64,000 nt of DNA from Chryseobacterium rhizosphaerae (GTDB lineage Bacteria; Bacteroidota; Bacteroidia; Flavobacteriales; Weeksellaceae), in NCBI RefSeq assembly GCF_003385455.1, contig NZ_QNUF01000002.1:248001-312000 (forward strand), given 5' to 3'. A program made the position numbers and the translations under genes. Under the pieces are notes generated by a model, which did not search any database, was not told the origin of the DNA, and was given only the letters and a program-made list of their open reading frames with translations. Of the stretch, positions 35,885 through 44,602 are shown piece after piece. Positions within the stretch are counted from its first letter, which is position 1. Every line of letters begins with the position of its first letter.

Positions 35885-35912
35885 AAGTCCGCCAATCCGG
35901 CGGACTTTTATA
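35885..35912. terminator. Bidirectional terminator after the fibre cluster
   Basis: A 9-bp GC-rich perfect stem (AAGTCCGCC / GGCGGACTT) with a 5-base loop and a TTTTATATA tail. It lies between two convergent genes. Confidence 0.85.
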
Positions 35913-35933
35913 TATTGGTAATGATAATTAAGA

Positions 35934-36368
35934 TTAATCCCAATCAGCAGCTACAAACTTCATTGTATTTCCTTTCTCATCAGAAAGTGTCAGAAAATGT
36001 CCTTCTACAGTGTATTTGGTCATCGTATCAAATTTCTTTTGAAAAGAAATTTCCAGCTCCATATTCTGACAGGCCATCATGGTACTCACTCCATTTGATA
36101 TTTTTACTTTTCCTCCTTTTTTAAATTCTAAAGCAAAAGACATTCTGTTGCATCCCATGTAAGCACTTCCCTGAATTTTACCATCTTCCATCTTCCCGAT
36201 GAGGTTAATTTCCGCTTTATTGGCAATCAGCTGATCTTTAGAAAAACCATCTAAAGAAATCAGCATCCATTGTCTCTGAAGGGCAGGATTTTTATCCGGT
36301 ATAGCAGAACAATTTAAAACAAGACCCAGAAATAAAACGGTAAAAAGTGATACTAGTATTTTTTTCAT
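35934..36368 (-). CDS. META domain-containing lipoprotein (HslJ-like)
   Basis: The protein has 144 residues from ATG 36368; an upstream in-frame ATG at 36380 adds MIMR and is less likely. MKKILVSLFTVLFLGLVLNC is a probable lipoprotein signal, although Asn before the Cys is atypical. The META domain is shown by LQRQWMLISLDGFSK, INLIGKMEDGKIQGSAYMGC and STMMACQNMELEISFQK. HslJ-like META proteins are linked to envelope stress and novobiocin resistance in E. coli. The gene is divergent from the S46 peptidase. Confidence 0.85.
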   Translation of the reverse strand: MKKILVSLFTVLFLGLVLNCSAIPDKNPALQRQWMLISLDGFSKDQLIANKAEINLIGKMEDGKIQGSAYMGCNRMSFALEFKKGGKVKISNGVSTMMACQNMELEISFQKKFDTMTKYTVEGHFLTLSDEKGNTMKFVAADWD

Positions 36369-36454
36369 GCGCATTATCATTCCATTTTCATACCAATCTG
36401 GGACTGAATATCGTAAAAATTAGTAAATTAGCGACACAAAAATTATATTATAAA

Positions 36455-38662
36455 ATGAAAAGACTATTTCTACTATTCACTTTCTTGCTGAGCTTTGCTC
36501 AGATGAGGGCGGATGAGGGGATGTGGCTGCTAATGCTCATCAAAAGACTTAACGGTGTTGATATGCAAAAAGAAGGTCTACACCTGACGCCTGAAGAAAT
36601 TTATTCAGTAAATAATTCAAGCTTAAAAGATGCTATTGTAAGCTTTGGAGGTTTCTGTACTGGTGAAATTGTTTCTGACAAAGGACTGATATTTACCAAT
36701 CACCACTGTGGTTATGGCGCTGTGGCGGCTGCTTCTACACCAGAAAAAGACTATTTGAAGAATGGTTTCTGGGCAATGAAACAAAAAGACGAATTTAATG
36801 CAAAGGATCTTTATGTAAGATTTTTAGTAAGAATGGATGATGCTACGCAGAGAATCAATTCTAAACTAAACAACAATATGACCGGAGCAGAGAGAAAAGC
36901 TGTTATTGATGCTGAAACAAAAGCAATCCAGACAGAAAACTCTGAAAACGGAAAATATACTGTAGTGGTAAGAGATTTCTTTAACGGAAATGAATTTTAT
37001 TATTTCGTATATCAGGATTATAAAGATATCAGATTAGTAGGTGCTCCACCTTCCTCATTAGGAAAATTCGGTGGTGATACTGATAACTGGGAGTGGCCAA
37101 GACATACTGCTGACTTCACAGTCTTCAGAGTATATGCTGATGCTGCAGGAAATCCTGCTGAATATTCTCCAAGCAACACTCCTTTGAAGCCTAAGCATTT
37201 CCTTCCGGTTTCTCTTAAGGGAATTAAGCCTGGAGATTTCTCAATGATCTTAGGATACCCTGGTAGAACTAACCGTTACCTGACTTCTTACGGAATTCAG
37301 CAAATGGTAAACAAAGACTATCCGGCATGGGTAGAGGCTTCTAAAGTGGCTATGGACGTAATGAAAAAGTATATGGATAAGGATAAGGCGACTCAGCTTA
37401 ACTATGCTTCTCAATATGCTTCTGTAGCGAACTACTGGAAAAACAGACAGGGAACTATTGATGCCGTAGATAAAAACGGAACCATCTCTGACAAACAGAA
37501 GATTGAAGATACTTATAAAAAATGGGCTGCAATGCCAGGAAACGATGCTTATGATGGTGTCCTGGAGGATATTGGTGCTTATTACACGCAGGTTTCAGAC
37601 AGAAATGTTGAGAGAAACTATGCTTCACAGTTTGCAAGAAACACAAAATATATCTCTCTTGCTTTACAGGTAGGTTCTGCTCTTAAGGCTTATGCTGCTC
37701 AGGATATGCAGGGAAGATTAGCGATGAAAGCTAAAACAGAAGCTGCAATCAAAGGTGCTTATGAAAACTTCAATCCTTCTTTGGAAGGAGAGATGCTTGC
37801 CGCTATGACAAGTCTTTACCAGGCAAGAGTTAAAAATAAAGATGTAGCTTCTGCTACTATTTTAGGATTAGACGCTAAAACGGTTTCTAACCTTGCTTAT
37901 TCTTCAATTTTTGCTAACAAAACTTCTGCTACGAACTTCTTATTGAATCCGGATGCATTAAAGCTTGATGCTGATCCACTTTGGAAAACAGCTAACGGAA
38001 TCATGGCAGATCAAAAAATGAGCACTGAAAGATATGTTAAGGTAGATGATAATTTTGCAAAAAATAACCGTCTGTTCTTAGCTGGATTAATGAAGGCTAT
38101 GCCTGAGAAAAAATTCTATCCGGATGCTAACTCTACTATGAGATTAACTTATGGTACTGTAGATAAACTTCCTATCAGAAATGACAGAAATTATTTCGGT
38201 ATTACAGATAACTATTATACAGACATGACTGGTCTTGTAGGAAAATACAAGAAGGGTGATGAAGAGTTTGATCTTCCTCAAAGAGTGATCGACCTTTATA
38301 ACCTTAAGGATTTCGGACAGTATGCAGATGCTGCAGGTTATATGCCTGTAAACTTCCTTTCTAACAACGATATTACAGGAGGTAACTCTGGTTCTCCGGT
38401 AATTGACGGTGACGGAAACCTTATCGGTATTGCTTTCGACGGAAACAGCGAGGCATTAAGCGGAGATATCGTATTTGAACAGGAATGGCAGAAAACAATC
38501 AACGTAGATGTTCGTTTTGTTCTTTGGACAATTGACAAATATGCTGGTGCCAGAAGATTAGTGGATGAGCTAAAGCTTGTAAGAAGTGAAAACACTCCTG
38601 CTGATACAAAATCTAAAAACTCAGGTACGACTACAGCACCTAAGAAAATAAAGAAAAAATAA
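36455..38662 (+). CDS. S46 family dipeptidyl peptidase (DPP7-type)
   Basis: The protein has 735 residues with a signal peptide (MKRLFLLFTFLLSFAQMRA). DEGMWLL at the mature N-terminus is the family hallmark that binds the substrate amino group. The catalytic His lies in TNHHCGYGAV (residues 81-90) and the catalytic Ser645 in GGNSGSPVID. Gly663 (in AFDGN, 18 residues after the Ser) takes the place of the Arg that gives DPP11 its Asp/Glu specificity, so a DPP7-like preference for hydrophobic P1 residues is predicted. The frame is open to 36347, but the signal peptide fixes the start at 36455. It works in the periplasm on peptides. Confidence 0.93.
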   Translation: MKRLFLLFTFLLSFAQMRADEGMWLLMLIKRLNGVDMQKEGLHLTPEEIYSVNNSSLKDAIVSFGGFCTGEIVSDKGLIFTNHHCGYGAVAAASTPEKDYLKNGFWAMKQKDEFNAKDLYVRFLVRMDDATQRINSKLNNNMTGAERKAVIDAETKAIQTENSENGKYTVVVRDFFNGNEFYYFVYQDYKDIRLVGAPPSSLGKFGGDTDNWEWPRHTADFTVFRVYADAAGNPAEYSPSNTPLKPKHFLPVSLKGIKPGDFSMILGYPGRTNRYLTSYGIQQMVNKDYPAWVEASKVAMDVMKKYMDKDKATQLNYASQYASVANYWKNRQGTIDAVDKNGTISDKQKIEDTYKKWAAMPGNDAYDGVLEDIGAYYTQVSDRNVERNYASQFARNTKYISLALQVGSALKAYAAQDMQGRLAMKAKTEAAIKGAYENFNPSLEGEMLAAMTSLYQARVKNKDVASATILGLDAKTVSNLAYSSIFANKTSATNFLLNPDALKLDADPLWKTANGIMADQKMSTERYVKVDDNFAKNNRLFLAGLMKAMPEKKFYPDANSTMRLTYGTVDKLPIRNDRNYFGITDNYYTDMTGLVGKYKKGDEEFDLPQRVIDLYNLKDFGQYADAAGYMPVNFLSNNDITGGNSGSPVIDGDGNLIGIAFDGNSEALSGDIVFEQEWQKTINVDVRFVLWTIDKYAGARRLVDELKLVRSENTPADTKSKNSGTTTAPKKIKKK

Positions 38663-38682
38663 TCTCTTTTGATCTATTTTTA

Positions 38683-38716
38683 AAACCGTGAAATTTAGTT
38701 TTCGCGGTTTTTTTAT
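38683..38716 (+). terminator. Terminator of the S46 peptidase gene
   Basis: An 11-bp stem (AAACCGTGAAA / TTTCGCGGTTT, one G-U) with a 6-base loop and a long T tail. Confidence 0.8.
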
Positions 38717-38739
38717 TTTTGAATAATAAATCTTTCATC

Positions 38740-39216
38740 ATGATTCCTAAAACAATAGAGTTTACAGCCACCATTCAACAAAATGGAGAAATGAATGCCG
38801 CCTATGTAGAGTTTCCTTTTTCTACTGAAGATGTATTTGGAAAAAAAGGACTGGTCAGGATCAAGGCTGTTTTTGACGGTCAGGTAGAATACCGGGGAAG
38901 CCTTGCCAAAATGAAAACCGACTGCCACCTCTTAGGACTAACCCAGGAAGTAAGGAAGCAGCTTGGAAAAACTTTTGGAGATGAGGTTTCCGTTTCTCTT
39001 ATGGAAGATAAGGAGGAAAGAATTATAGCCATTGCAGAAGACATTGCTTTTATCTTTAATGAAAACCCTAAAGCCAAAACAATATTCGACAGCATGAGCT
39101 ACACTCACAAGAAGGAATACATCCGCTGGATTGAAGAAGCTAAGAAGCCTGAAACAAGAGAAAATAGAAAGATCAAAATGATACAGATGATCTTAGACGG
39201 TAAAAAGGGAATATAG
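38740..39216 (+). CDS. DUF1905/YdeI-type protein
   Basis: The 158 residues start MIPKTIEFTATIQQNGEMNA. The N-terminal ~95 residues match DUF1905 (YVEFPFSTEDVFGKKGLVRI, then YRGSLAKMKTDCHLLGLTQE). The C-terminal part FDSMSYTHKKEYIRWIEEAK plus PETRENRKIKMIQMILDGKK matches the YdeI/OmpD-associated tail. The function is unknown. A TTG at 38719 in frame is not needed as a start. Confidence 0.85.
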   Translation: MIPKTIEFTATIQQNGEMNAAYVEFPFSTEDVFGKKGLVRIKAVFDGQVEYRGSLAKMKTDCHLLGLTQEVRKQLGKTFGDEVSVSLMEDKEERIIAIAEDIAFIFNENPKAKTIFDSMSYTHKKEYIRWIEEAKKPETRENRKIKMIQMILDGKKGI

Positions 39217-39238
39217 CATACGCCTCCTTTTCTTTATC

Positions 39239-39532
39239 TCAAATTTTTAATTCTGCTTCCAGATACTGCACTCCCCCACCATTGGTAACGGTGATGAATC
39301 CGTCATAATGAGCAATTCTCACCCCCAGTTCATTGGTAACTTCTTTGAAGTATCCCGTTTTTTCTGTATTGTCGGGCATTATATTTTTTTGCCATAAAAA
39401 CGTGGCAGACTGGCCCCTTTTATTTTGAAATACCAATGAGCCCAACGTACTTCCCAATCCGAATGATTTAATATCTACCACCGCGCTTTCATTGGCTACA
39501 AAATCTTTAGTTAAAACAATAAAATTATCCAT
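39239..39532 (-). CDS. Small hypothetical protein
   Basis: The protein has 97 residues, no signal peptide and no membrane helix. The sequence MDNFIVLTKDFVANESAVVD followed by beta-prone segments (ITVTNGGGVQYLEAELKI) suggests a small beta protein. No family is recognised. It is convergent with the DUF1905 gene, 22 bases away. Its existence rests on an open frame with plausible codon use. Confidence 0.5.
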   Translation of the reverse strand: MDNFIVLTKDFVANESAVVDIKSFGLGSTLGSLVFQNKRGQSATFLWQKNIMPDNTEKTGYFKEVTNELGVRIAHYDGFITVTNGGGVQYLEAELKI

Positions 39533-39746
39533 TTAATATTTTTTTGATTATAAGTTAATTCTTAGGTCAAGAGGTGCATTCATACATCTATTTTGTCCTG
39601 CTGCAAATATTGTCCTGCCTAACGACAAAACTCGACGTATTATTTACTAAAGGTCAACTCATAAGAAAATAATTATTTTTTTGTCAGGATGTTAGAAAGT
39701 CTTCGACTATAGTTTTAGCACAGTTATAACTATAAAAAATTATCTT

Positions 39747-40964
39747 ATGAAAAAGAACTTTTTAAAATGTACAGCAGCAGGTCTTATCGCTGCATTTAGT
39801 CTTTATTCATGTAACGATTCTGATGATGACATGATGGGAAATGTGTCCTTTCAGAGAAGTATTACTTTTGAGAATGTTGTCACCCCTAAGGACTTTGTAG
39901 AAAGTGGCAGCTTTCAGGGAACGGGACAGCCGGTGATCTTACCGGGACAATCGGTTTCTATTAAATTCAGCGCAGGAAAAGCTCAGTCTTTAATGTTTTC
40001 AACTATGTATGGTGCTTCCAAAGACTGGTTCTTTGCCTCTAAGCAACCCGGAATACAATTATTTGATAATAATGGGAATGCCATAGCTGGCGATGTTTCG
40101 TCAGAAGTACTTTTATGGGATAATGGAACCAAAGACAATATGACGGGATTAGCGGAAAGCAAACCTATTATGCAGGTTCCTAATGTCATTGCATCACAAC
40201 TGATGAAGCTGAATCTTGCTTATAATGATGTAACGTCTGAGTTTACCCTAACCATTACCAATACTTCCGGTGGAACCGCTCATGAAACACCTTTTTCTCC
40301 CGGAGTCTGGGCTGTTTCCAATTATAATGGTTCTCAGCTATTAAACAGTACCCCGTTCTTTATGCCCAACACATTATCCAACCCCGAGATTACCGATATT
40401 GCCCAAATGGGAAGCATCACAAAAATGATGACAAAACTAAATGCGAATACGGGAATTATGACAGGGCTCTCTCCTGCCCTGGTAGTTGTTTATCGAGGTG
40501 ATAAGAACCCAATCTACGAATTAGGAAAAAAGGATAGCGGAATGGGGTTAAAGGAGATTGCACAAATGGGAAATGTTGCCAAACTTCAGAACAGTTTACA
40601 ATCTTCACCGAACGTGAAAGGGGTATTCATTGCCGGAAATGCTCCTGTATCACCAGGAAATAAGGTTACTGCCAGCTTTAAGGCAGATCCGGGCGACAAA
40701 ATTGCTTATGTTACCATGTTTGGATTCTCCAATGACTGGTTCTATGCCAATGAACAGAATATTGATGCCAATATAAAAGGAGATGTTACGTCCGGAACAG
40801 CTTTATTTGATTCCGGGACCGGCATTGATCAATATCCGGGAGCAGGAAACCATCAGGCTTTATTTGGAGGAACTCCACAGAGTGAAAATATGGTGATTTC
40901 CAAAGTGGGAACATCATATCCGGTTCCTGCTGTACAAAATGTGATTAAAGTGACCGTAAACTAG
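39747..40964 (+). CDS. Spondin domain-containing lipoprotein
   Basis: The protein has 405 residues. MKKNFLKCTAAGLIAAFSLYSC is a lipoprotein signal, with an acidic stretch NDSDDD after the Cys. Two spondin_N-like domains are visible, each with an F(S/G)-x-DWF(F/Y)A core: MYGASKDWFFASKQPGIQLF near residues 88-107 and MFGFSNDWFYANEQNID in the C-terminal half. Bacterial spondin proteins are extracellular and of unknown role. The 214-base upstream region has two TTGTCCTGC copies at 39593-39601 and 39610-39618. Confidence 0.88.
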   Translation: MKKNFLKCTAAGLIAAFSLYSCNDSDDDMMGNVSFQRSITFENVVTPKDFVESGSFQGTGQPVILPGQSVSIKFSAGKAQSLMFSTMYGASKDWFFASKQPGIQLFDNNGNAIAGDVSSEVLLWDNGTKDNMTGLAESKPIMQVPNVIASQLMKLNLAYNDVTSEFTLTITNTSGGTAHETPFSPGVWAVSNYNGSQLLNSTPFFMPNTLSNPEITDIAQMGSITKMMTKLNANTGIMTGLSPALVVVYRGDKNPIYELGKKDSGMGLKEIAQMGNVAKLQNSLQSSPNVKGVFIAGNAPVSPGNKVTASFKADPGDKIAYVTMFGFSNDWFYANEQNIDANIKGDVTSGTALFDSGTGIDQYPGAGNHQALFGGTPQSENMVISKVGTSYPVPAVQNVIKVTVN

Positions 40965-40993
40965 TCGTACAATAAAAACATATATTTCGGTTA

Positions 40994-41030
40994 AAAGGTC
41001 AGACAGTAAGTGTATTGTCTGGCCTTTTTT
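40994..41030 (+). terminator. Terminator of the spondin gene
   Basis: A 12-bp stem (AAAGGTCAGACA / TGTCTGGCCTTT, one G-U) with a 10-base loop and a T tract. The rest of the spacer to 41263 is AT-rich; I see nothing else in it. Confidence 0.85.
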
Positions 41031-41263
41031 ATTTTCATAACCGTTAATGAAGTTTTAAAAAACTTCACTGGCAGACCTATTTACGGACTCAAACAAAGTT
41101 TATTGACAACTGAAAAAAATTCATTTAAATCATAGTACCTCATCAATTCTGATGAAAATTGTGTTAAAAAAAAGAAAGTATAAGTTATTTTGTTATAATT
41201 CCATTAAAAAGCAGATTATAGATCAAAAAAAGGATTAGTTTTTGGTATAATTCTGAAAACACA

Positions 41264-42085
41264 TTGATGATTAGATTCGCTTATTTATTTTTAATGTTAT
41301 TAGGTGCAAGTGTAAATGCTCAAAGTAATAGGTTCTACTACGAATTGAAATTTAAGCCCGACACTATTGCTGCTTATGAAGTAAAGGAATTTTTCATTAC
41401 CGACATCAACCCTAAATCGGTAAAATACTATTCATTAATTGATCAGAAAAATGACAGTATAATGAAAAATCCAAGCTCAGATTCAGAATATGAAAGAACG
41501 AAATTGTATCACTATATCAGTAGAGAAAGAAACAGTTTCAATAACACAAATTATTTCATCGTTGGCAATATAACTGCCCAAATGAAAACCAATGATGAAA
41601 TGAAATGGACTATTCTACCTCAAACAAAAATGCTGGATAAGCTAAAAGTACAGGCAGCTGCAACCAACTTTGGAGGCAGGCAATGGACAGCATGGTTTAC
41701 AGACACGATCCCAATTCCCGAGGGTCCTTATAAATTTCGGGGGCTTCCGGGTATGATCCTAGAAATATATGACAGCAATAATTATTTTCATTTTACATTG
41801 GTCAAAAATAAAAGGCTAGATAAAGAATATGATACTTCAGGGATTGTAGAAACCCATTTTGGGGAAAAGCCCTTACTCATTGATAAGCAAAAATATATTA
41901 AACTCAAGCAAACAGGATACAACAATCCTTTTGAAGACATGATCAATAACAAGATAACATCGTATACTGACGAAAATGGAAATGAAGAGGCTTACGACTA
42001 CAGACAGATGACATTAGAAAAACAACGGGAACTCAAAGCGCTCAACAATCACATCGAGAAAGAATTTATAATGCAATATAAATAG
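41264..42085 (+). CDS. GLPGLI family secreted protein (third copy)
   Basis: The protein has 273 residues with a signal peptide (MMIRFAYLFLMLLGASVNAQ). FGGRQWTAWFTDTIPIPEGP leads to the signature variant GLPGMI. The C-terminus is charged (KQRELKALNNHIEKEFIMQY), unlike the Gly-rich tails of the pair at 6.1-7.9 kb. Its last codon and stop lie inside the left 28-bp repeat that bounds the low-GC island, so the island was inserted right at the end of this gene without truncating it. Confidence 0.88.
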   Translation: MMIRFAYLFLMLLGASVNAQSNRFYYELKFKPDTIAAYEVKEFFITDINPKSVKYYSLIDQKNDSIMKNPSSDSEYERTKLYHYISRERNSFNNTNYFIVGNITAQMKTNDEMKWTILPQTKMLDKLKVQAAATNFGGRQWTAWFTDTIPIPEGPYKFRGLPGMILEIYDSNNYFHFTLVKNKRLDKEYDTSGIVETHFGEKPLLIDKQKYIKLKQTGYNNPFEDMINNKITSYTDENGNEEAYDYRQMTLEKQRELKALNNHIEKEFIMQYK

Positions 42086-42107
42086 AAAGAAGCATGTTGC
42101 AATTATC
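42080..42107 (+). repeat. Left direct repeat of the low-GC island
   Basis: AAATAGAAAG at the start and AATTATC at the end are identical to the right copy. The copy includes the last codon and stop of the GLPGLI gene. Confidence 0.65.
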
Positions 42108-42334
42108 AAAAATAACTTGGATATAATCTACAGTATTTTAACTTATAAAATTTATCCTTGAAACGTTACGTTTATTTTGATAGTTCCTTTTATAGTTTTC
42201 ACATTTCCAACTTTTCTTTTTTCTAAATTTAAAGTATTGGTTATTGATATTAGAGCTGAGGATTTAGAATGGAGAAAAATAAGTTGAGAGTTTACTTATT
42301 AGAACTTTATTTATAAATTAAAACAAATAAAATT

Positions 42335-44218
42335 ATGAATCAATTTCTTATTAAAGATAGTATGGTAGATATGCGAAATATGTCTACGAATGAAATAACT
42401 GATATTCAAAATGGAATATATAAAGGGGTATTATTGTTAGGATATTACAAAAAAGGAGATACACCAGCACCTATTGCATATTATTCCTATTTAGGTAATG
42501 ATAATATTGATGATGGTGGAAGTTTAATAATATTGAATGGACTCAAGCTATTTCATGAATTTTTAGGAGAGGTAGATGTTCGTTATTTTGGAGCTAAATC
42601 TCAAGTTAACCTTAATCAGTCTATAATCATAAATAATGCATTATATAAATGTAGAAATATTATTATAGATGATATGTACTATATTAGTGCAGAAAATAAT
42701 GATTCTGGTGTAATGCCTCCTTCAAATACTTCGATAAAATTTACAAAAAAAGGATGCTTTAAAGCTATTGCTTCAACAAGTGAAAGCTATAGAATTTTAA
42801 AAATATATAATGCTCTTAATGTAACTATAATTAATCCTTTTATTTTAGGGGAAAGAGATGAACACGCTGGAACTACTGGAGAATGGGGGCACGGAATATC
42901 TATTACAAACTCAAGGGATATATTAATTGAAAATCCGAATATTAAAAATTGTTGGGGAGATGGAATATATATAGGAAATGAATATTGGAATCATGACTCC
43001 ATTATTTCAACCGAGAATGTTATTATAAATAATGCATTAATTGATAATGTCCGCCGTAACGGTATTTCTATTACATCAAATAAAAATATAACTATTAATA
43101 ATCCTAAAATAAGAAATGTTAATGGAGCTCTACCTCAGTCAGGGATTGATATAGAACCAGAAGGAATTGATGGGCTACCAATTGTGATTGATAATATTAA
43201 TATTATAAATCCATTAACGGAAAACAATATGGGAGCTGGAATTATGCTATTCGTGTCAAACTATCTTTTGCTGGAAAATAATCCACAGATTAATATTAAT
43301 ATAAATAATCATATTGATTTAGGATCTCTTCACGGGTTCTTCATTCCGTCATTTCGAGATGGTTTAGAAGGATGTATAAATATTACAAACCCCAAATATA
43401 GTAACAATAAGTCTGGTGCGATACTAATTTCAAATTACGCAAAAGAATATGCTCCTTTATTAATTCTTGATGCTCCAGTTATAAAAAATTGGAATACTAG
43501 TAAAAATCAATTTTATTATTACAAACATGCAATAGGTATTATAAAAGAAGATGAGGATAATGAATATAGGAACACTAACATTTTAATTAAAAATCCTACC
43601 TTTGATTATACAGATATAGGAGACATAACTACCAGTATATTTCAATGCCATAGTGCGAATCCAAATAAAAAATCAATAATTTTAAAAAATGTTAGAAATA
43701 TTAATGGAGGTAATAATGTAATGGGAATTGTAAAAGGTGTTGTTATTATTGATATGATGAATTTAATTAAAGGTAACTATTGGGAAACAGATTCTACTAT
43801 CAATTTTATTAGAACAGGAAGTTTTTTAACAACATATACTAATAGTAATTTAGCGGATAACCCGCTCTTTAGGATCCAAGGAAATTTATGGACAGATGGA
43901 CAGCGAATATCTTTTTTAGTTGAAAAACAGGGAAGTTTGATTACGATAGTAAGTGACAGTAATAATATATATCCTCCAGTGATTGGTGGCAATCTCTCAA
44001 GCAGAGATGTTGGTAACAAAATAACATTAGAATTTAATAATGGAAATTGGTATATAGTTGAAAAACTAGGTATTTGGACAAATGCTCAAGGAACAACAAA
44101 CAGTATTATTTCTTCAAATACAGAACCGATTAATATGCCTGAAAATTCAATTTGGATAGATATATACAATAATCAAATTAAGAAAAAAAATATTACAGGA
44201 AATTGGGATTTACTCTAA
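42335..44218 (+). CDS. Right-handed beta-helix protein resembling a phage tailspike
   Basis: The protein has 627 residues with no signal peptide, membrane helix or T9SS domain. Residues ~1-70 (GVLLLGYYKKGDTPAPIAYY and IDDGGSLIIL) resemble the adaptor part of phage tailspikes. VDVRYFGAKSQVNLNQS is the pectate-lyase-like entry motif, followed by ~300 residues of Asn/Ile-rich beta-helix rungs (ILIENPNIKNCWGDGIYIGN and so on). A small C-terminal domain ends NQIKKKNITGNWDLL. Asn and Ile are unusually abundant and GC is low, which supports horizontal transfer. It may be a glycan-binding or -degrading spike; no catalytic residues can be assigned. Confidence 0.78.
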   Translation: MNQFLIKDSMVDMRNMSTNEITDIQNGIYKGVLLLGYYKKGDTPAPIAYYSYLGNDNIDDGGSLIILNGLKLFHEFLGEVDVRYFGAKSQVNLNQSIIINNALYKCRNIIIDDMYYISAENNDSGVMPPSNTSIKFTKKGCFKAIASTSESYRILKIYNALNVTIINPFILGERDEHAGTTGEWGHGISITNSRDILIENPNIKNCWGDGIYIGNEYWNHDSIISTENVIINNALIDNVRRNGISITSNKNITINNPKIRNVNGALPQSGIDIEPEGIDGLPIVIDNINIINPLTENNMGAGIMLFVSNYLLLENNPQINININNHIDLGSLHGFFIPSFRDGLEGCINITNPKYSNNKSGAILISNYAKEYAPLLILDAPVIKNWNTSKNQFYYYKHAIGIIKEDEDNEYRNTNILIKNPTFDYTDIGDITTSIFQCHSANPNKKSIILKNVRNINGGNNVMGIVKGVVIIDMMNLIKGNYWETDSTINFIRTGSFLTTYTNSNLADNPLFRIQGNLWTDGQRISFLVEKQGSLITIVSDSNNIYPPVIGGNLSSRDVGNKITLEFNNGNWYIVEKLGIWTNAQGTTNSIISSNTEPINMPENSIWIDIYNNQIKKKNITGNWDLL

Positions 44219-44263
44219 TAAATTTATATATATATTAGTTAAAATGTTTTAATTTCAAAGAAT

Positions 44264-44576
44264 GATGAAAAAATTAAAATTTTGGTTTTTATAAATGGAA
44301 AATTTATTATTCAAATTTTTGGAGCAGTCGCAGAATTTGAGAGAAATTTAATTAGTGAAAGAACCAAAGATGGGTTAGAGGGGCGAGCGAAAAAGGAAAA
44401 AACTTTTAGGAAGACCTACAGGCTCTAATCAAAAAAGCATAGAAAAATATCAATTTGTCAAGCATTTATATGATAACAAAAACATTCCTATCGATAAAGC
44501 TTGTAAACAGGCTGGTATTAGCAAAGCTACTTTTTATAGAATTATCCTTTTTGTCAATTCTATAAAAAGTAGTTAA
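44264..44576 (+). pseudogene. Serine recombinase (resolvase/invertase family), C-terminal remnant with frameshift
   Basis: One frame reads KFIIQIFGAVAEFERNLISE then RTKDGLEGRAKKEK. Near the A6 run at 44397-44402 the frame shifts by one base, and the next frame reads LGRPTGSNQKSIEKYQFVKH then KACKQAGISKATFYRII, the helix-turn-helix of Hin/Pin-type recombinases. It ends at TAA 44574-44576, inside the right direct repeat. The N-terminal catalytic domain with the active Ser is missing, so the gene is dead. The frameshift could be a sequencing error in the A run, but the missing N-terminus could not. Confidence 0.8.
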
Positions 44577-44602
44577 ATAGAAAGCTTCATGTTGGAATTA
44601 TC
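44575..44602 (+). repeat. Right direct repeat of the low-GC island
   Basis: It matches 42080-42107 at 24 of 28 bases and overlaps the comM stop codon (44598-44600). Confidence 0.65.

Larger units (their letters stand above)
42080..44602. mobile_element. Low-GC island with direct repeats, beta-helix gene and recombinase remnant
   Basis: The left repeat (42080-42107) and right repeat (44575-44602) share 24 of 28 bases, with differences at AAG/CTT and one C/G. They overlap the stop of the GLPGLI gene and the stop of comM, two convergent genes that would be about 12 bases apart without the island. Hand counts of four 60-base lines inside gave only 14 to 20 G+C. The content is one intact beta-helix gene and a broken serine recombinase. 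The stretch 42108-42334 is AT-rich with no gene seen. I read this as an integrated and decaying element; the direct repeats may be its att sites or a target duplication. Confidence 0.6.

Noticed and set aside
36347..36454. Extended start of the S46 peptidase
   Set aside because: It would place the clear signal peptide in the middle of the protein and overlaps the divergent META gene.
39593..39618. Two TTGTCCTGC copies 17 bases apart upstream of the spondin gene
   Set aside because: They could be an operator, but they are far from the gene start and no regulator is nearby, so chance is likely.
44391..44410. Programmed frameshift in the recombinase
   Set aside because: The A-run is not in the phase of a classic -1 slippery heptamer, and the gene lacks its catalytic domain, so decay is the simpler reading.
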